64,000 bases of DNA, taken from positions 46,625 through 110,624 of the forward strand of contig JAJLRJ010000004.1 in assembly GCA_024195265.1 (NCBI GenBank). Reading direction: 5' to 3'. The stretch's first letter is position 1; each line of letters opens with the position of its first letter. The translations under genes were made by a program, and so were the position numbers. Source of the DNA: Dendrophyllia cribrosa (lineage: Eukaryota; Cnidaria; Anthozoa; Scleractinia; Dendrophylliidae). The notes beneath the pieces were generated by a model, which saw only the letters and a program-made list of their open reading frames with translations, did not search any database and was not told where the DNA came from. Of this stretch, positions 37,813 to 49,784 are shown in pieces.

Positions 37813-38000
37813 CATAATCCTTCAGGATACTTCCAGGGAAGCTTTTCGAACTCAGGCTCTAAACTGGGTAGACCTAGCCACAAACAGGAAAATTCAACAG
37901 TGTCTTTTAGTTTTCAAGTGTCTCAAAAATTTAGTTCCGGCTTATCTTAATGAATATTTTATAAGAAACATCACTTTTCGTTCTCATAACACAAGAAGAA
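37813..38000 (+). pseudogene. LINE reverse transcriptase, 3' part
   Basis: It continues the frame left at 3404. Translation shows the LINE C-terminal region with FKCLKNLVPAYLNEYF and a following Arg/Lys-rich stretch. It is lost near 38045, where an unrelated tandem repeat begins, so the true 3' end is missing. Confidence 0.65.
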
Positions 38001-38045
38001 AAACTGATCTGCATTCGCCTAAACCGAAACTTAGCTTGGGTAAGA

Positions 38046-38960
38046 GGAAACGCTTACTCTCTGGTCTCCTTCTCACAACATCAAAAACACCGTTTTTCAC
38101 CTTGTCACTACGATACTGTGGTCTGGGCGCGACGCTCTTTTTCGCAAAATTTCCCGACATTCTTTGGGCCAAACTCAGTCACCCTATGCCACTTGAATGT
38201 CCCGACATGCTTTGCGACTTCACGAACACGTTCATTTCCACGTCACGCACACAAACGCTTACTCTCTGGTCTCCCTATAACAACCTCAAAACACCGTTTT
38301 TTACCTTGTCACTACCATACTATGGTGTGGGCGAGAAGCTCTGTTTGGCCACTTCCATTGAATTTCCCGACATTCTTTGGGCCAAACTCAGTCAACCTGT
38401 GTCCCTTGAATGTCCCGACATGCTTTGCGACTTCACGAACACCTTCACTTCCACGTAACGCACCCAAACGCCACCTCTGGTAGGTCTTTCACGCAACCTC
38501 AAAATCATCATTTTTCACCTTGTCACTACCATACTATGGTCTGGGCGAGAAGCTCTGTTTGGCCACTTCCATTGAATTTCCCGACATTCTTTGGGCCAAA
38601 CTTAGTCAACCTGTGCCCCTTGAATGTCCCGACATCCTTTGCGACTTCACGGACACCTTCATTTCCACGTGACGCACACAAACGCCACCTCTGGTAGGTC
38701 TTTCTCGCAACCTTAATCACCGTTTTTCGCCTTGTCACTACGATACTGTGGTCTGGCCGGGAAGCTCTTTTCCTTAACTTAAGTTGAATTTCCCGACATC
38801 CTTTGGACGCTTTGCGACTTCATGAACACATTCACTTCAATGTGAGGCAGACGTTCAGTTAGCCCCGAAAAACACGTTTTCACGTTTTCACTACGATACT
38901 ATGTTCTGTATGTCTTTTGGTTGGGAAGCTGCGTTTGGCCACTTTCGTTAAATTTCCCGA
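38046..38960 (+). repeat. About 210-bp tandem repeat, 4-5 copies
   Basis: Copies start near 38051, 38262, 38467 and 38681, with a degraded fifth near 38830. Shared words include TTTCCCGACAT, TTTGGGCCAAACT and TGCGACTTCA. Open frames at 38036-38697 are produced by the repeat period and are not credible genes. Confidence 0.75.
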
Positions 38961-39310
38961 CATGCTTTGGGCGAAACAAAACGCGCCATCACCAGATGCA
39001 AGCAATACAACTCCATATGTTATACTGTATGCCAAACAAAATAGTTTTGCCGTTTGTTCTTTGGTCTTTTCTTCTTCCCTTTTGTGGCCCTTGGGACGGT
39101 GAAATATTTTGCTATACTTGATGTTCCACGTGGTCCACGTGGAGTTGTGTTGCTTGCAACTGGTGATGGTGCGTTTTGAACATTTTGGTACGGAGAAAAC
39201 GCTCGTTTCAACTCAGCTTGAGCTAGATTAGAAGTAGTGTTAGTTGCTGAAAGCTTTTGTGGAAATTGTGGTGCTAGACTTATCAAATTAGTAGCAGCTT
39301 GGGAGAGTAA
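38961..39310. other. Intergenic, no gene seen
   Basis: A few short frames exist but none has a recognisable domain. A short palindrome, CACGTGGTCCACGTGG, occurs near 39126-39142. Confidence 0.4.
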
Positions 39311-39492
39311 AGGCTGGTTTTCACTAGCGCATAAGCATAAGCACAAGCCAACATACGCAGACTCAGTAACATGTTGATCATTAGTGCCTATTGTTCTGTT
39401 TTGTTCAAACAATTGGAACTAATGAATAACACGTTACTGAGTCTGCTTATGTTGGCTTGTGCTTATGCTTATGCGCTAGTGAAAACCAGCCT
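39311..39492. mobile_element. Palindromic MITE with TAA TSD
   Basis: The ends AGGCTGGTTTTCACTAGCG and CGCTAGTGAAAACCAGCCT continue into nearly full-length inverted arms with a short spacer. TAA flanks it at 39308-39310 and 39493-39495. A 3-bp TAA target fits PIF/Harbinger-type elements. It is non-coding. Confidence 0.65.
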
Positions 39493-40214
39493 TAAACTTG
39501 CAACATCCGCGATCCCTCTACCGTCAGCCATATTGCAACCGAAAGGACGTGAAAAGAATTCTGGGATATATTTGTAATCCCGCATGGGATGTTGGGATAT
39601 AATTAAAAAAAGGCCCCATGATAAAAATGTTGGCTGATATCACAAAGACCGGCTCCACCTCCATGTGAACAGGCTCTAACAAAGCTTTTAAACACAATAA
39701 TTGCCTCGCTACAAAATAACAGACAAACAAAAGAATAGTCAGGTTAACCTAAATAGCAAACAAGGCAAGATCTTCTTAATGACTTAGTTAACAAATATAA
39801 AAATCTCCGAATTGTGAACCTATATAATATCTTGTGGGTTGCAGTAACCGTGTCCATAATACACGCAACAACATACTTCGTTTATCAAACAATGATATAT
39901 TTGATGGATAAAATTAAATATACATATGGCAATATAAATAACCGAAAATAGCAAAAATCACATTGACACGGAATAAATAACATTAACACAGATACATACC
40001 ACGTTTTGGCCTTAATGTATGTACGTTTTTGGTCTTTTGTATGTGATCGTATTCACAGGAACAAATACAAGCACAAGGGTTAACGTAAACGATAACGTAA
40101 ACGTAAACATGAGCTCAAGGAAGCAGCGTATACCGTCTCGAACTCCAATAAATTTACGAATATTATCATGCCCGCGTAATTCACCTTGTGCTTGCGCTTA
40201 TGCTTGTGACGAAT

Positions 40215-40428
40215 GTGTAAACAAAGCTTTGTAGTTGACTCTTAGATGATTATAAACAAAGCTTTGTAGTTGACTCTTGTATGATTGTAAACAAACCTTT
40301 GTAGTTCACTCTTGTATTTCTTTTATGTTGCTTAATAGTTCATAGTTCATAGTTCTTATGCTTGCGACGAATGTGTAAACAAAGCTTTGTAGTTCACTCT
40401 TGTATGATTGTAAACAAAGTTTTGTAGT
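40215..40428. repeat. Direct repeats downstream of zinc-finger gene
   Basis: About five copies of an AACAAAGCTTTGTAGTT unit spaced about 41 bp, plus a copy of the terminal-exon sequence TATGTTGCTTAATAGTTCATA, lie just 3' of the zinc-finger stop codon. They appear to be partial tandem duplications of that gene's end. Confidence 0.6.
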
Positions 40429-41044
40429 TCACTCTTGTATGATTTCTTTTATGTTGCTTAATAGTTCATAGATACTAAAATAATTCTCCTCTTCGTCATA
40501 CATACATTGCTTATCAATATTGTGAGTCATTTTGTGTTGCTCTGCCATATGAATTTTTTGATGCTCTTTCAATGTTTCTTTATGACTAAAACACTCTAAA
40601 CACTGGTCACACCTGAAGAATTTCTCTTCTGTATGCGTACTTGCATGTTTCCTAAGAACACGTATATCGGTAAAACATTTCTCACACTGCTGACATTTAA
40701 AAGGCTTTTCTCCGCTGTGTATCCGTTCGTGTCTCTGTAGATTTCCTGCCTGGTTAAAACACTTGCCACAAAAGTTACATAGAAAAGGCTTCTCGCCGGT
40801 GTGAATTCTTTCGTGAGTTTTGAGAGACCCTGTATTACCAAAGACTTTGTCACAGTCTTTGCATTTAAAATACTTCTTTACTGAGTGAGTTAGCGTGTGC
40901 GTCTCCACGTACCCAGGGTGATCGATATCCGTATGATTTGGAACAGCAACTTGTGCACTAGCGGCAGTAACATCCACAGACCTTGCGACATGTGTATGAT
41001 TTGGAACAACAACTTGTGCACCAGCGGCAGTAATGTTCACAGAC
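40429..41044 (-). CDS. C2H2 zinc-finger gene, terminal exon
   Basis: A splice acceptor (T-run then CAAG) ends at 41045. The exon starts with the last base of a codon (phase 2), as the upstream cassette exons do, and ends with a stop at 40429-40431. It has four canonical C2H2 fingers joined by TGEKPF-type linkers (FKCKDCDKVF, FLCNFCGKCF, FKCQQCEKCF, FRCDQCLECF) and a short tail. The N-terminal part contains a tandem repeat of about 30 aa with VVPNHTHVARSV. Likely a nuclear DNA-binding protein. Confidence 0.75.
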
Positions 41045-41286
41045 CTTGCGAAAAAAAAAACAATCAAATATGTTACGTCAGCACATGCAAAATGGATTTT
41101 TCACAGGTTTTATGTGCTATATGTAAATTGAGCCAAGAGGGAAATATTAGGGCTATTATGATTGTAATGTTATGAAAAATATGGTTATTCATCGTGGAGA
41201 TTTCAAAATTATAGCTTTTGTTATTGTCTCACCATGTGGTCACTTTTGAAAGAGGTGGATCGCGACGTTTCGATCGCTTACTGCTG

Positions 41287-41622
41287 GGGTGCTTACCATT
41301 TGTAGGAAAAAACCGGTTGGGATGACCGTTACATAATGGTAAGCGATTTTCCAAATTTACTGACCAACCGACGAGATTGCACTTACCATTTAAATTTTCC
41401 ATTTCTCCGTCCTGGTACCCAGACCGTTAACTCGATTTAGCGATTTGAATTTTTTCTAAATTCAAATGGTAAGGAAAATTCCAGTCGAATCGTCCCAACC
41501 GGAATCGCGGGACAACCTCTGAAGGTTGTCCACTTGTTCCAACCGGAATTCTCGGAAAATCAACCGTACCATTTGCTTTCCAACCGAAAATACCGGTTTT
41601 CTTGGCTTAATGGTAAGCACCC
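41287..41622. mobile_element. Inverted-repeat MITE
   Basis: The ends GGGTGCTTACCATT and AATGGTAAGCACCC are perfect inverses, and further inverted pairs such as AAACCGGT/ACCGGTTT lie inside. I could not settle a TSD. It is non-coding, and the superfamily is not assigned. Confidence 0.6.
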
Positions 41623-42416
41623 TTGATCTTCATCAGACCATTGAGGCAACTCGTCGTTGTGATTGGTGCATTCGCGTCCCCATCCGGTTGAAAACTGTTC
41701 TCTCGGACCTCCGACCTCCATCACGTCAACTCCATCGCCTGATGAAGACGAAACGTCGCAAAACCACAGATACAGTGACCACATCTTTTCCATGACTGAA
41801 ATAACTTGTTCAGTAGTTTCAAACACCATTACAAAGGAGGGTTTGTCCAATACACCCAACCGGAGTCGAGTCGTTTAAGGTAGTTGACGAGCCGTCTTAC
41901 CGGAATCAGGTCGGGATGTATGAAGTTTATAGGAAGGTGAAAAAGTTGTCGAACTGACACGACCCGACTCGGCTCGACATGACTCGCCTGTTTGCAAGTC
42001 GACTCTACTCGGCGGAAGTCAGTTTGCGAGAGACTTAGAAAAAATACAGTATAAAAAATATATTTGGTGTATTGGCGTGGATTTATTGTTTCACGCTTAA
42101 AGAACGACATATACATACGAGTCGTGGCCGTGGCGACTCGTCAACATTTTGAAGATCAAACTTCCGGTAAGCATTTCAATTTCTACTTCCGGTGGTAGGA
42201 TTGATAAACTTTACGACCTGACTTCCGCTAGAACGAGTCGACTGTGCTTCAAGACGACCCCACTCAGTTCGGTGTTTGGTATTATAAGAAATGAACGCTC
42301 CATACAATTAGCTCAAATTTAAAACTTAAATTTAAACTACGAATTTCGTGAATAAAGTGATTGCTTGCGACATGAACTTTCAAGTCCAAAAAAAAATCGA
42401 GAATGTTTACCGCTAT

Positions 42417-42605
42417 TATGTTAAACACGAGCACTGTCCAGCATAGGATGCGTCTCAAGCATGCTCTTTGTCATCTTATCATGTTTAACACGAGCACTGT
42501 CCAGCATAGGATGCGTCTCACGCATGCTCTTTGTCATCTTATTATGTTTAACACGAGCACTGTCCAGCATAAGATGCGTCTTACGCATGCTCTTTGTCGT
42601 CTTAT
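42417..42605 (+). repeat. Three 63-bp tandem repeats
   Basis: Three copies (starting 42417, 42480, 42543) contain AACACGAGCACTGTCCAGCA. The period is a multiple of three and the unit is stop-free, giving an open frame of repeated 21-residue units that I do not regard as a gene. Confidence 0.75.
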
Positions 42606-43478
42606 TTTCGTTATGCGTTAGAAGAATCGACTGATACGGTATATATTATTATATAAATTATATATTATATATTTTATATATTATACATTATATATTATAT
42701 ATTCGGTTACAAGGCGCAACATTTTTTCATCAGAGTTCACTCTAAAGTGAAATAAGTGTTGGTGAAATCTGCTACAATGTTTCCCTGAGAATAGAGTTTT
42801 AATACCCAAAAGGAAAGCGGTGTTTCTTTTTCTTTCTCTTTTTGATAGCTTACGCAATTTCGATCTAAAGTTTATGACTAACTACGCTACCTACATACAT
42901 ACATACATTATTTATTATTATTTTTCCAAGAGGGGCTTTTCAAAGATAATACAGAAGATAGAAAATAATTAATTAATAAAACACGCAAATTAACAACACA
43001 TAATTAACAAATAATGTGCACGCATCCTGATTGCATTAACATTTATTATGAGCTTGGGCTTCCGTGTCCTCATCTATCAAAACTTGTACAGCTGCAAAGC
43101 TACTATTACGTCAAGCTTAAAATATACCAGATATCGGTCGTGGATAGCATGTTGTTGGGTGTCCCTGCGGAATTTTGCTTTCTTTGTTAAATAACAAACT
43201 GTCCAATCTGGTCCCCAGAGGCTCTCTTCGTCCTGTCTCCAAGTAAATAACAAACTGTCCAATCTGGTCCCCAGAGGCTCTCTTCGTCTCCAACTACGAG
43301 GTTTTAAAATCACCAAACTACCGGTCCTCAGAAAGAAAATCGTTTGCTTCATCGGCACAAAGTAAAATCGCTTTGGCTGAAAAACCGAACGGGATAAGTT
43401 GCTACTTCCAAAAAGCTCTCCTCCGAATCTCAAAAGCGACTTACACTTCCTTAGGTTCAAAACTTGTACAGCTACAAA

Positions 43479-43642
43479 GCAATAGCCCAATTTCGATATC
43501 TTAAAATTCAACTTGAAACAAAAGACATCACTACGAGGCTTAGGGCAATAATGGAAGGATTTATATGGTTCATTCCCCTAAGCCTCGTAGTGATGTCTTT
43601 TGTTTCAAGTTGAAATTTAATATATCGATATTGGGCTATTAT
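43479..43642. repeat. Large imperfect inverted repeat
   Basis: Arms of about 65 bp pair across a spacer of about 30 bp; the inner 37 bp, around GACATCACTACGAGGCTTAG, are near perfect. It is MITE-like, without a clear TSD. Confidence 0.55.
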
Positions 43643-44118
43643 TACGTCAAGCTAAAAATATACCAGATGACGTAACTACCTATGACATAACCCGATTTAC
43701 TACGAAACTAGTCTCTTGGGAATTACGATTCCATGAAATCCTTGGAATTTGTAAAAACATACACTTGAAGAACTCGGGAGTAATATGATCAGTATTCCTC
43801 GTTAAAAACCGACGACATTTCGGACTCATCATGGCGCCATTGTCATTATATGTATATTACTTTTATTGTTTCATAGCAATCTGACGCAGCTAAAGAAGAA
43901 ACCCAAAGAAGTGTGACACTCGCCATTGAGGTAATTTGTCGTCCAGAAGATCCAGAGAAAACGAAAAGGTGAAAATAAATGTATTATTTGTGATGACTAA
44001 TTAAAACACTTATGACCCAAGAAATATGTTATGATGCAGGCCGTTTTTCACACAATACCTGTACAAAATGTCAACCGGTACTTTCATTTCTACGACATAA
44101 TTGATTTTCCTTACTTAC

Positions 44119-44484
44119 TTTTTACATTTAAAAGTCGGCCCTGCTTTATGGGTCCTTGTATGCTTTCGGAGGTAACTCGCATCACCGAAGCCTTTTCCAC
44201 AATGCTCGCATTTAAAAGGCTTCTCTCCCGATGTATGTATTCTCTCGTGTCTTTGAACATTTCCTGCCTGACTAAAATACTTATCACAGAAGTTACATTT
44301 AAAAGGTTTCTCTCCAGTATGTACTCTTTCATGATATTTAAGATTTGCAGAACAACGGAAACACTTCTCGCAGGTGTTACATGTGTAAGGCTTCTTCACA
44401 GAACAAGACATTCCTTTTCCCTTCATTTTGTCAGCTTCGTTGCAACTTTCTTCACTACCAGCTACCACAATGATGTTCTTGGAT
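44119..44484 (-). CDS. Zinc-finger cassette exon (366 nt)
   Basis: Acceptor TTAG precedes 44484 and donor GTAAGT follows 44119. Entry and exit are both phase 2, so it can join any neighbour exon in frame. It carries a VVAGSEE leader, a KKPYTC start and three C2H2 fingers. The middle finger has the QAGNVQRH recognition helix. One extra codon in a linker (THTSGEKPF) explains 366 rather than 363 nt. Confidence 0.75.
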
Positions 44485-45240
44485 CTAAAAAAAAGGCACT
44501 TGCTGATGCTGGTATATGGAATGATTGACTTAATTAAACTATGTTGGGAATGGCACTGTCACCATGAAAACGCCAATTTTCTTTTAACCTTCCAAGTGTT
44601 TCAAATCGTTTTGTTTTAATATCCCTAACAATCCTCTGTTCTTCCGAGTAAATACATGTATTTTGAATACACGAACCCCTGTTAATAACCAGCCATCTGA
44701 AATGTTGCAGTGCATTTTACTGCAAATAACACAACTCCCTACATGCATTTCATTTACTCAAATTAGAAAAAAAATGAAAGGGAACATTGATGCATTACAG
44801 TTATTAGTCACTGTATATAGTTAACAAAACAGAACTAACTTGGCTGTAAACGCAAAAAAACCAAAGGCTCCTACAAGCCAACTTGTGAATACCAAACAAC
44901 CTTCGGACTACAATGGTCAGCAAAATTACCAAGAAATGTTTTCAACCGATGGATGGGAGGAACGAACGAGTGAACATTTGCATATTTGTTCCCGTCTGCA
45001 ACAACTCGTTCAATGCTTCGCGCATTCACGAGTTAAAATAACAAGTTATAAACATTTCGAGTGGTGAGAAATTACTATGATCATGAAGTAATTCAATTTT
45101 CAAACACAACAGAGAAAAAGTAACCATGAAAATTGTTACACTTTATTTTATCAAACGTACTAAAAAATCAGTAATCTGTTGAAAAAAAAGGTCATTGGCA
45201 TAACATACGCTATTTTTTTTTAATAAATGGTGGAACTCAC

Positions 45241-45603
45241 TTTTTGTATTTGCAAGTTGTCTTCTCTGTATGGGTCCTTGCATGTTTTTGAAGGTAACTC
45301 GCATCACCGAAGCCTTTTCCACAATGCTCACATTTGAAAGGCTTGTCTCCCGTATGTGTTCTCTCGTGTCGCTGCAGATTTCCTGCCTGACTAAAACACT
45401 TATCACAAAAGTTACATTTAAAAGGTTTTTCTCCAGTATGTACTCTTTCATGATGTTTAAGATTAACAGAGCAACGGAAACACTTATCGCAGGTGGTACA
45501 TTTGTAAGGCTTCTTGCCAAAGTAAGTCATTCTCCTTCCCTTCATATTGTCAGTTTCACCGCAATATTTTTCGCTACCAGCTACCACTATGATGTTCTTG
45601 GAT
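45241..45603 (-). CDS. Zinc-finger cassette exon (363 nt)
   Basis: It is flanked by acceptor TTTTAG and donor GTGAGT, with symmetric phase 2. Three fingers start YKCTTCDKCF, FKCNFCDKCF and FKCEHCGKGF. The middle helix is QAGNLQR and the third is DASYLQK. It is a close paralogue of the exons at 44119 and 47442; flanking intron sequence is also duplicated (TTGGAATGGCACT downstream on the plus strand). Confidence 0.75.
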
Positions 45604-46245
45604 CTAAAAGAAAAAAAAGGAACATGCTGATCTTGCTATGATCAACTTAATAAAACTGTGTTTGGAATGGCACTTTCTCCAAAATGAAACCTCCAATTTT
45701 TTTTACATTTCCAAGTGTTTTAAATCGTTTTTTTTTAGGAAGCTCGCAACAGTTAATTTTTGCCGTGAGGACAGGCGGTGAGGTGTATGTTTTAAATTCA
45801 AAATTTCCGCGGGGAAGGCATTCTTCAATTGCTTTCATACTTTACTAAGTTTATCAAATGTTATCAAAGTTTTATGTTTCACTTGATTCTGAGCGTCGGC
45901 AGTTATCATAGCAACACCAGCGTTTTGCTCTTTGTTTTAAACTATGTCATTCTCATAATCAGACACTTTATAACAAAGCTTTAACATTTTGTAGTACCCA
46001 TGTATCACTAGCTGTAGACAAAGTTTCAAGAAAAATTATTAGACAGTTTTTTGAGGAAATCAAAAATAATTTTTAGAGTACGATGTGCAAAACAGTAATA
46101 AAATACATGAACGCCTATTAATAACCAGCCATCTGAAACGCTGCAGTGCGTTTGATTGCAACAGTCATTAGTCACTGCAATCTAGTTAACAAAACAGAAC
46201 TAACTTAATGGATGTGATTGGAAAAAAAATCACACCGGTAATTAA
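45604..46245. other. Intron, no gene seen
   Basis: The first 80 bases match the flanks of the paralogous exons at 44119 and 47442, so the duplication unit included intron. A short duplication of AACCAGCCATCTGAAA with its surroundings also occurs near 44690 and 46120. Confidence 0.45.
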
Positions 46246-47240
46246 CCCATTCACACCTGAGGATTTTTACGTTTTTGAGTGATTTTCTGCATACACACGC
46301 CCCATAGGATTTCGTGACTTCATATTTGGAGTTACCATTGAAAGTGCTGCTGTTCTAAGACACTGAAGGCTCGAGTTTACTGGAAACGTCATTGCGACAA
46401 TTTCATTTTGCTTGGTTGATTTGCAATAAAGGGTCCAATATGAATTATCTACGATTTTTGGTAAGTTCACAGCCATTTTTCATCTTTAGTAGCTGCCTGG
46501 TGAGCATCATTAAGCTTGGAGGTAGTTCTGAGTCCACTTCTCAATGAAGCGAGTTAGGTGTTGTACTTCGTTTACGAATTTGGCTCGTTGCTCGTTGAAC
46601 TGGAAAAATGGCCGCCTGGAAACGCGACTCTGGATGAATTTCTCGACCTACCGCGGCATATTTTGGAAGTTGCGACCACAGGAGAATACAACAAGCGCGA
46701 AATTTCGGCGGTGGGTCGGAGTGGCTGTGGACTTAGTATAAATATGAAATGTGTGGGGAAAGAATCGAACGCTGTCAAAATTTTTGGCTTTTTCCCAGCA
46801 TGCAGTGCGGTGGTGATGTTGAAAATCGAGGCAAGGTGAGTATGCACTAGTATAAGAAGCTGTAGCTAGGCCCGAGCAACGAATAAGAGCAAAAAAATTC
46901 ACTGCTAAGCTAGGACTAGGACTGAATTTTGCTGTAAATGTTGACTTTTGGGTTTGCCACGATGATATGAATAAAAAAAACTAAAGGCAAAAACGTGATT
47001 TTTGTTGTTTTTCTATGACGTTAAAAACGGTAATTTTTGTTATTGTCCAAATTCAAACGCTGATATTCTGCAAAAATCGCTGACTTTTTTGTGTTTATTG
47101 GGTATCTCAATTTGAAAGACTTTCTAGTCAATGCTCACAACTGCTAGTTAAGGCAATGTTCGCACGATTGAGAAAGTTACAATTTTTTAAAGCAGTGGAG
47201 TCTTGTACGGGCGGTTACGGGCGGTTCAGGTGTCAATGGG
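46246..47240. mobile_element. piggyBac-like non-autonomous element
   Basis: CCCATTCACACCTGA and TCAGGTGTCAATGGG form inverted ends, with TTAA at 46242-46245 and 47241-47244. CCC...GGG ends with a TTAA target are standard for piggyBac. The 995-bp interior has no transposase. It contains a GC-richer open stretch (about 46558-46836) ending at a good donor-like GTGAGT, possibly a captured exon of unknown origin. Confidence 0.7.
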
Positions 47241-47441
47241 TTAATAAACATTTTCAGTTGTGAAATTACTATGATCATGAAGCAATTCAATTTTTAATCA
47301 TAACCGAGAAAGAATAATCGTGAAGATTGTTACATGTACACCATATCTTAGCAAAAATACTAAAAAATCAGTAATGTTTTGAAAAGAAAGGTCACTGCCA
47401 TAACATTCATCAATTTAATTTTCATAAATGGTGGAACTCAC

Positions 47442-47804
47442 TTCTTGTAATTCCAAGTTGTCTCCTCTGTATGGGTCCTTGCATGCTTTCGGAGGTAACT
47501 TGCATCACCAAAGCCTTTTCCACAATGCTCGCATTTAAAAGGCTTGTCTCCCGTATGTGTTCTCTCGTGTCGCTGCAGATTTCCTGCCTGACTAAAACAC
47601 TTGTCACAGAAGTTACATTTAAAAGGTTTCTCTCCTGTATGTACTCTTTCATGATGTTTAAGATTACCCGAATTTTTGAAAAACTTGTCACAGTTGTTAC
47701 ATTTGTAAGGCTTCTTTACAGAACAAGACATCCCTTTTCCCTTCATACTGTCAGTTTCATTGCAACTGTCTTCGCTACCAGCTACCACAGTGATGTTCTT
47801 GGAC
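47442..47804 (-). CDS. Zinc-finger cassette exon (363 nt)
   Basis: Acceptor TTTAAG, donor GTGAGT and symmetric phase 2. The first finger, YKCNNCDKFFKNSGNLKHH, differs from its paralogues. The middle finger (QAGNLQR) and the third (DASYLRK) are as in the 45241 exon. Splice motifs, length and phase all match the other cassettes. Confidence 0.75.
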
Positions 47805-48665
47805 CTTAAAAGAACAAAAAGCACTTGGTATGTAATAAGCAACTTAATTAACTGTGTTTGGAATGGTAACTATCAATTATGTGATGAAGCGGATAAAGGG
47901 TACCTCACAACCAGACAGACTCACAGGTGCTTGCACATCAAGTACCTGTGAGCACCTATCTTAAGGTGCCTTCAAAAACTATCACAAACCATCAACAAGG
48001 CATTGCACAGCTGAATATTTCCATAACTTAAATAGATCAAAATTTTGCAGTTATTTAACCTTCTTATCTAACATCATATAATTTTAAAGCTTTTTAAAAG
48101 TTAAAAAAGTTAAAAGTTAATGGTTAAGTAAAGACTATTATATGAATTATTATTTTACCAGGTGGCTATGTTTCAGGTCAAATTTACTTTCAGGTTAGAT
48201 TTATTTTAACCTGGGTCATTTTTTTAACCTAAGGTTGGTACATTTTTTTAAAACCTAAGTTAGCTTTGCTGTTTTGATAGTTAAACATGGCTGCACTGAT
48301 ATTAGCCATTGGCCTCACACAAGGTCTAGTGACTGGGGTTTTGGTGACTTAACATGACAACTGATAAAACAGAAAAGGTTAAGTGTGCCCACGGTAAGTG
48401 ATTAGGTCTAAGCGTTATAGTGCCCAGGGTAAGTGATTAGGTCTAAGCGTTATAGTTTAAGGGTTAGAGTTCGGTTGGGGTTTTGGTGACATACAATGAC
48501 AAGTACGATAATGCTGGAAATGTTTTGCAGAATTAATAATTGCACTCAGCAAAAGTACAACAACATTGAAAATGTTTCAAAGATTTGATAACACTCATAA
48601 TTATTATTATAATTATTGTGATACACAGGAAATAATAATTTAAATAGTATGAAACTTTTAACAGG
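47805..48665. other. Intron, no gene seen
   Basis: A 43-bp direct duplication containing GTGATTAGGTCTAAGCGTTATAG lies at about 48397-48460. Short inverted motifs with AACCTAAGGTT occur near 48226-48260. No coding signal. Confidence 0.4.
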
Positions 48666-49260
48666 CTATTGTTTGGCAGCCTTTTTACATGCAGCCGAAA
48701 ATAGTATTTCTTTACTATAGTCAAAATTAATGTTTGTTGCAGTACACTTATTTAATCTGTTTGTCAAAATGTATGTTTTCACTCTTCCAAACTTGGTAAC
48801 TACATGTATCTTGGCATAATCGTTTTCTACAGAAATTATTTTTCCAATGAGAAGATTAGGATGCAAAGGAGAAGTTTTATCCAACTTGTCAATTTTAATT
48901 GAAACGTGTTCACCAGTGGAAAATGTTGGCGATTTTTTTCTTTGTTTCATTTTGCTGTTGTAATTTGATTGTTTTTCGGTTATGTCTCTTTGAATTTTTT
49001 TCCTTTGTGTGTCTTCTTCTTCTTCTTGACGTTTTCTTTTATTTGTTTGTGAGTCTGGGGTAGCAGGGTTATCTTCTTTGCTAGGGTCATCTGCATTTGC
49101 AGAGCCTGTAGAGTAAACTTCTCTAATTGAAAGCATTCCAAACACAGCCTCATAAGGTGTTTTCTTTATGGCTGTGTGAATGGTAATATTTTTCTTATAG
49201 GCAGCTTCAGGTAAGGGTAAGGTGGGAATGGAAGTTGACTGGTAGAGAAAGTGAGAGTAG
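48666..49260 (-). pseudogene. Integrase-like transposase C-terminal remnant
   Basis: Minus-strand reading from about 49215 shows HTAIKKTPYEAVFGM, the end of an integrase/DDE core as found in KRBA2- or SCAND3-like transposon-derived genes. A Lys/Glu-rich linker with KRKRQEEEE and an SH3-like beta tail (FSTGEHVSIKIDKLDK, then LIGKIISVENDYAKIHV) follow to the stop at 48666. The catalytic core upstream is absent. It is probably a transposon fragment in an intron of the zinc-finger locus. Confidence 0.55.
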
Positions 49261-49784
49261 AATAAATTTTTCCATTATCTTATTTTTTTTTAATATTCTG
49301 TTTTTAGAAACCCCGCAAAAAAAAAAAACACCCCTATTTTTTAACCACACCCCATAAAGAAAATCCCTTTTCAGACAGTTTTTTTTTCAGACAGTTGATA
49401 GAAAAAAAATAATAACCTAGGTTAATAAAAATTGACCTAGTTTGAAAAAAGTTACCTGAATTTAATTTTGACCTGTAACAGCTATTCTCTAAAAAACATC
49501 TGTCAAGGGGGTTTAGAATTATCTCACTCTATGCAAAATTAATTGCTTGGTTGCTGTTTTGTAATTTTGTTTGATCCTGAAGTACATGTAATTCGTTTTT
49601 TAAAAAACCAAAGTATAATTATAGCTACTGTATGTTAATACTTGTAACTGTACTTTATTTTAGTAAGCTTTGCATTTCCCGGTTATCTTATACTGGAAAA
49701 TATGTATTGTGTTAAACAAAACCATTTTCACACATAATTTATCGATTTTTGTGTTACATTAAAAGGATAGATGAGTGAACGTAC

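Larger units (their letters stand above)
41045..44118. other. Intron or spacer with repeats, no other gene seen
   Basis: It separates two zinc-finger exons. It holds the MITE at 41287-41622, the 63-bp repeats at 42417-42605, an AT microsatellite at about 42640-42710, a 53-bp-spaced duplication at 43196-43288 and the large inverted repeat at 43479-43642. Short frames have no recognisable domain. Confidence 0.45.

Noticed and set aside
38036..38697. Cys/Phe/His-rich plus-strand frames
   Set aside because: They arise from the roughly 210-bp tandem repeat and are mutually overlapping in different frames.
46544..46839. Putative exon in the piggyBac-like element
   Set aside because: It is open and ends at a donor-like GTGAGT, but has no recognisable domain and no matching upstream acceptor of good quality; it is mentioned only within the element entry.
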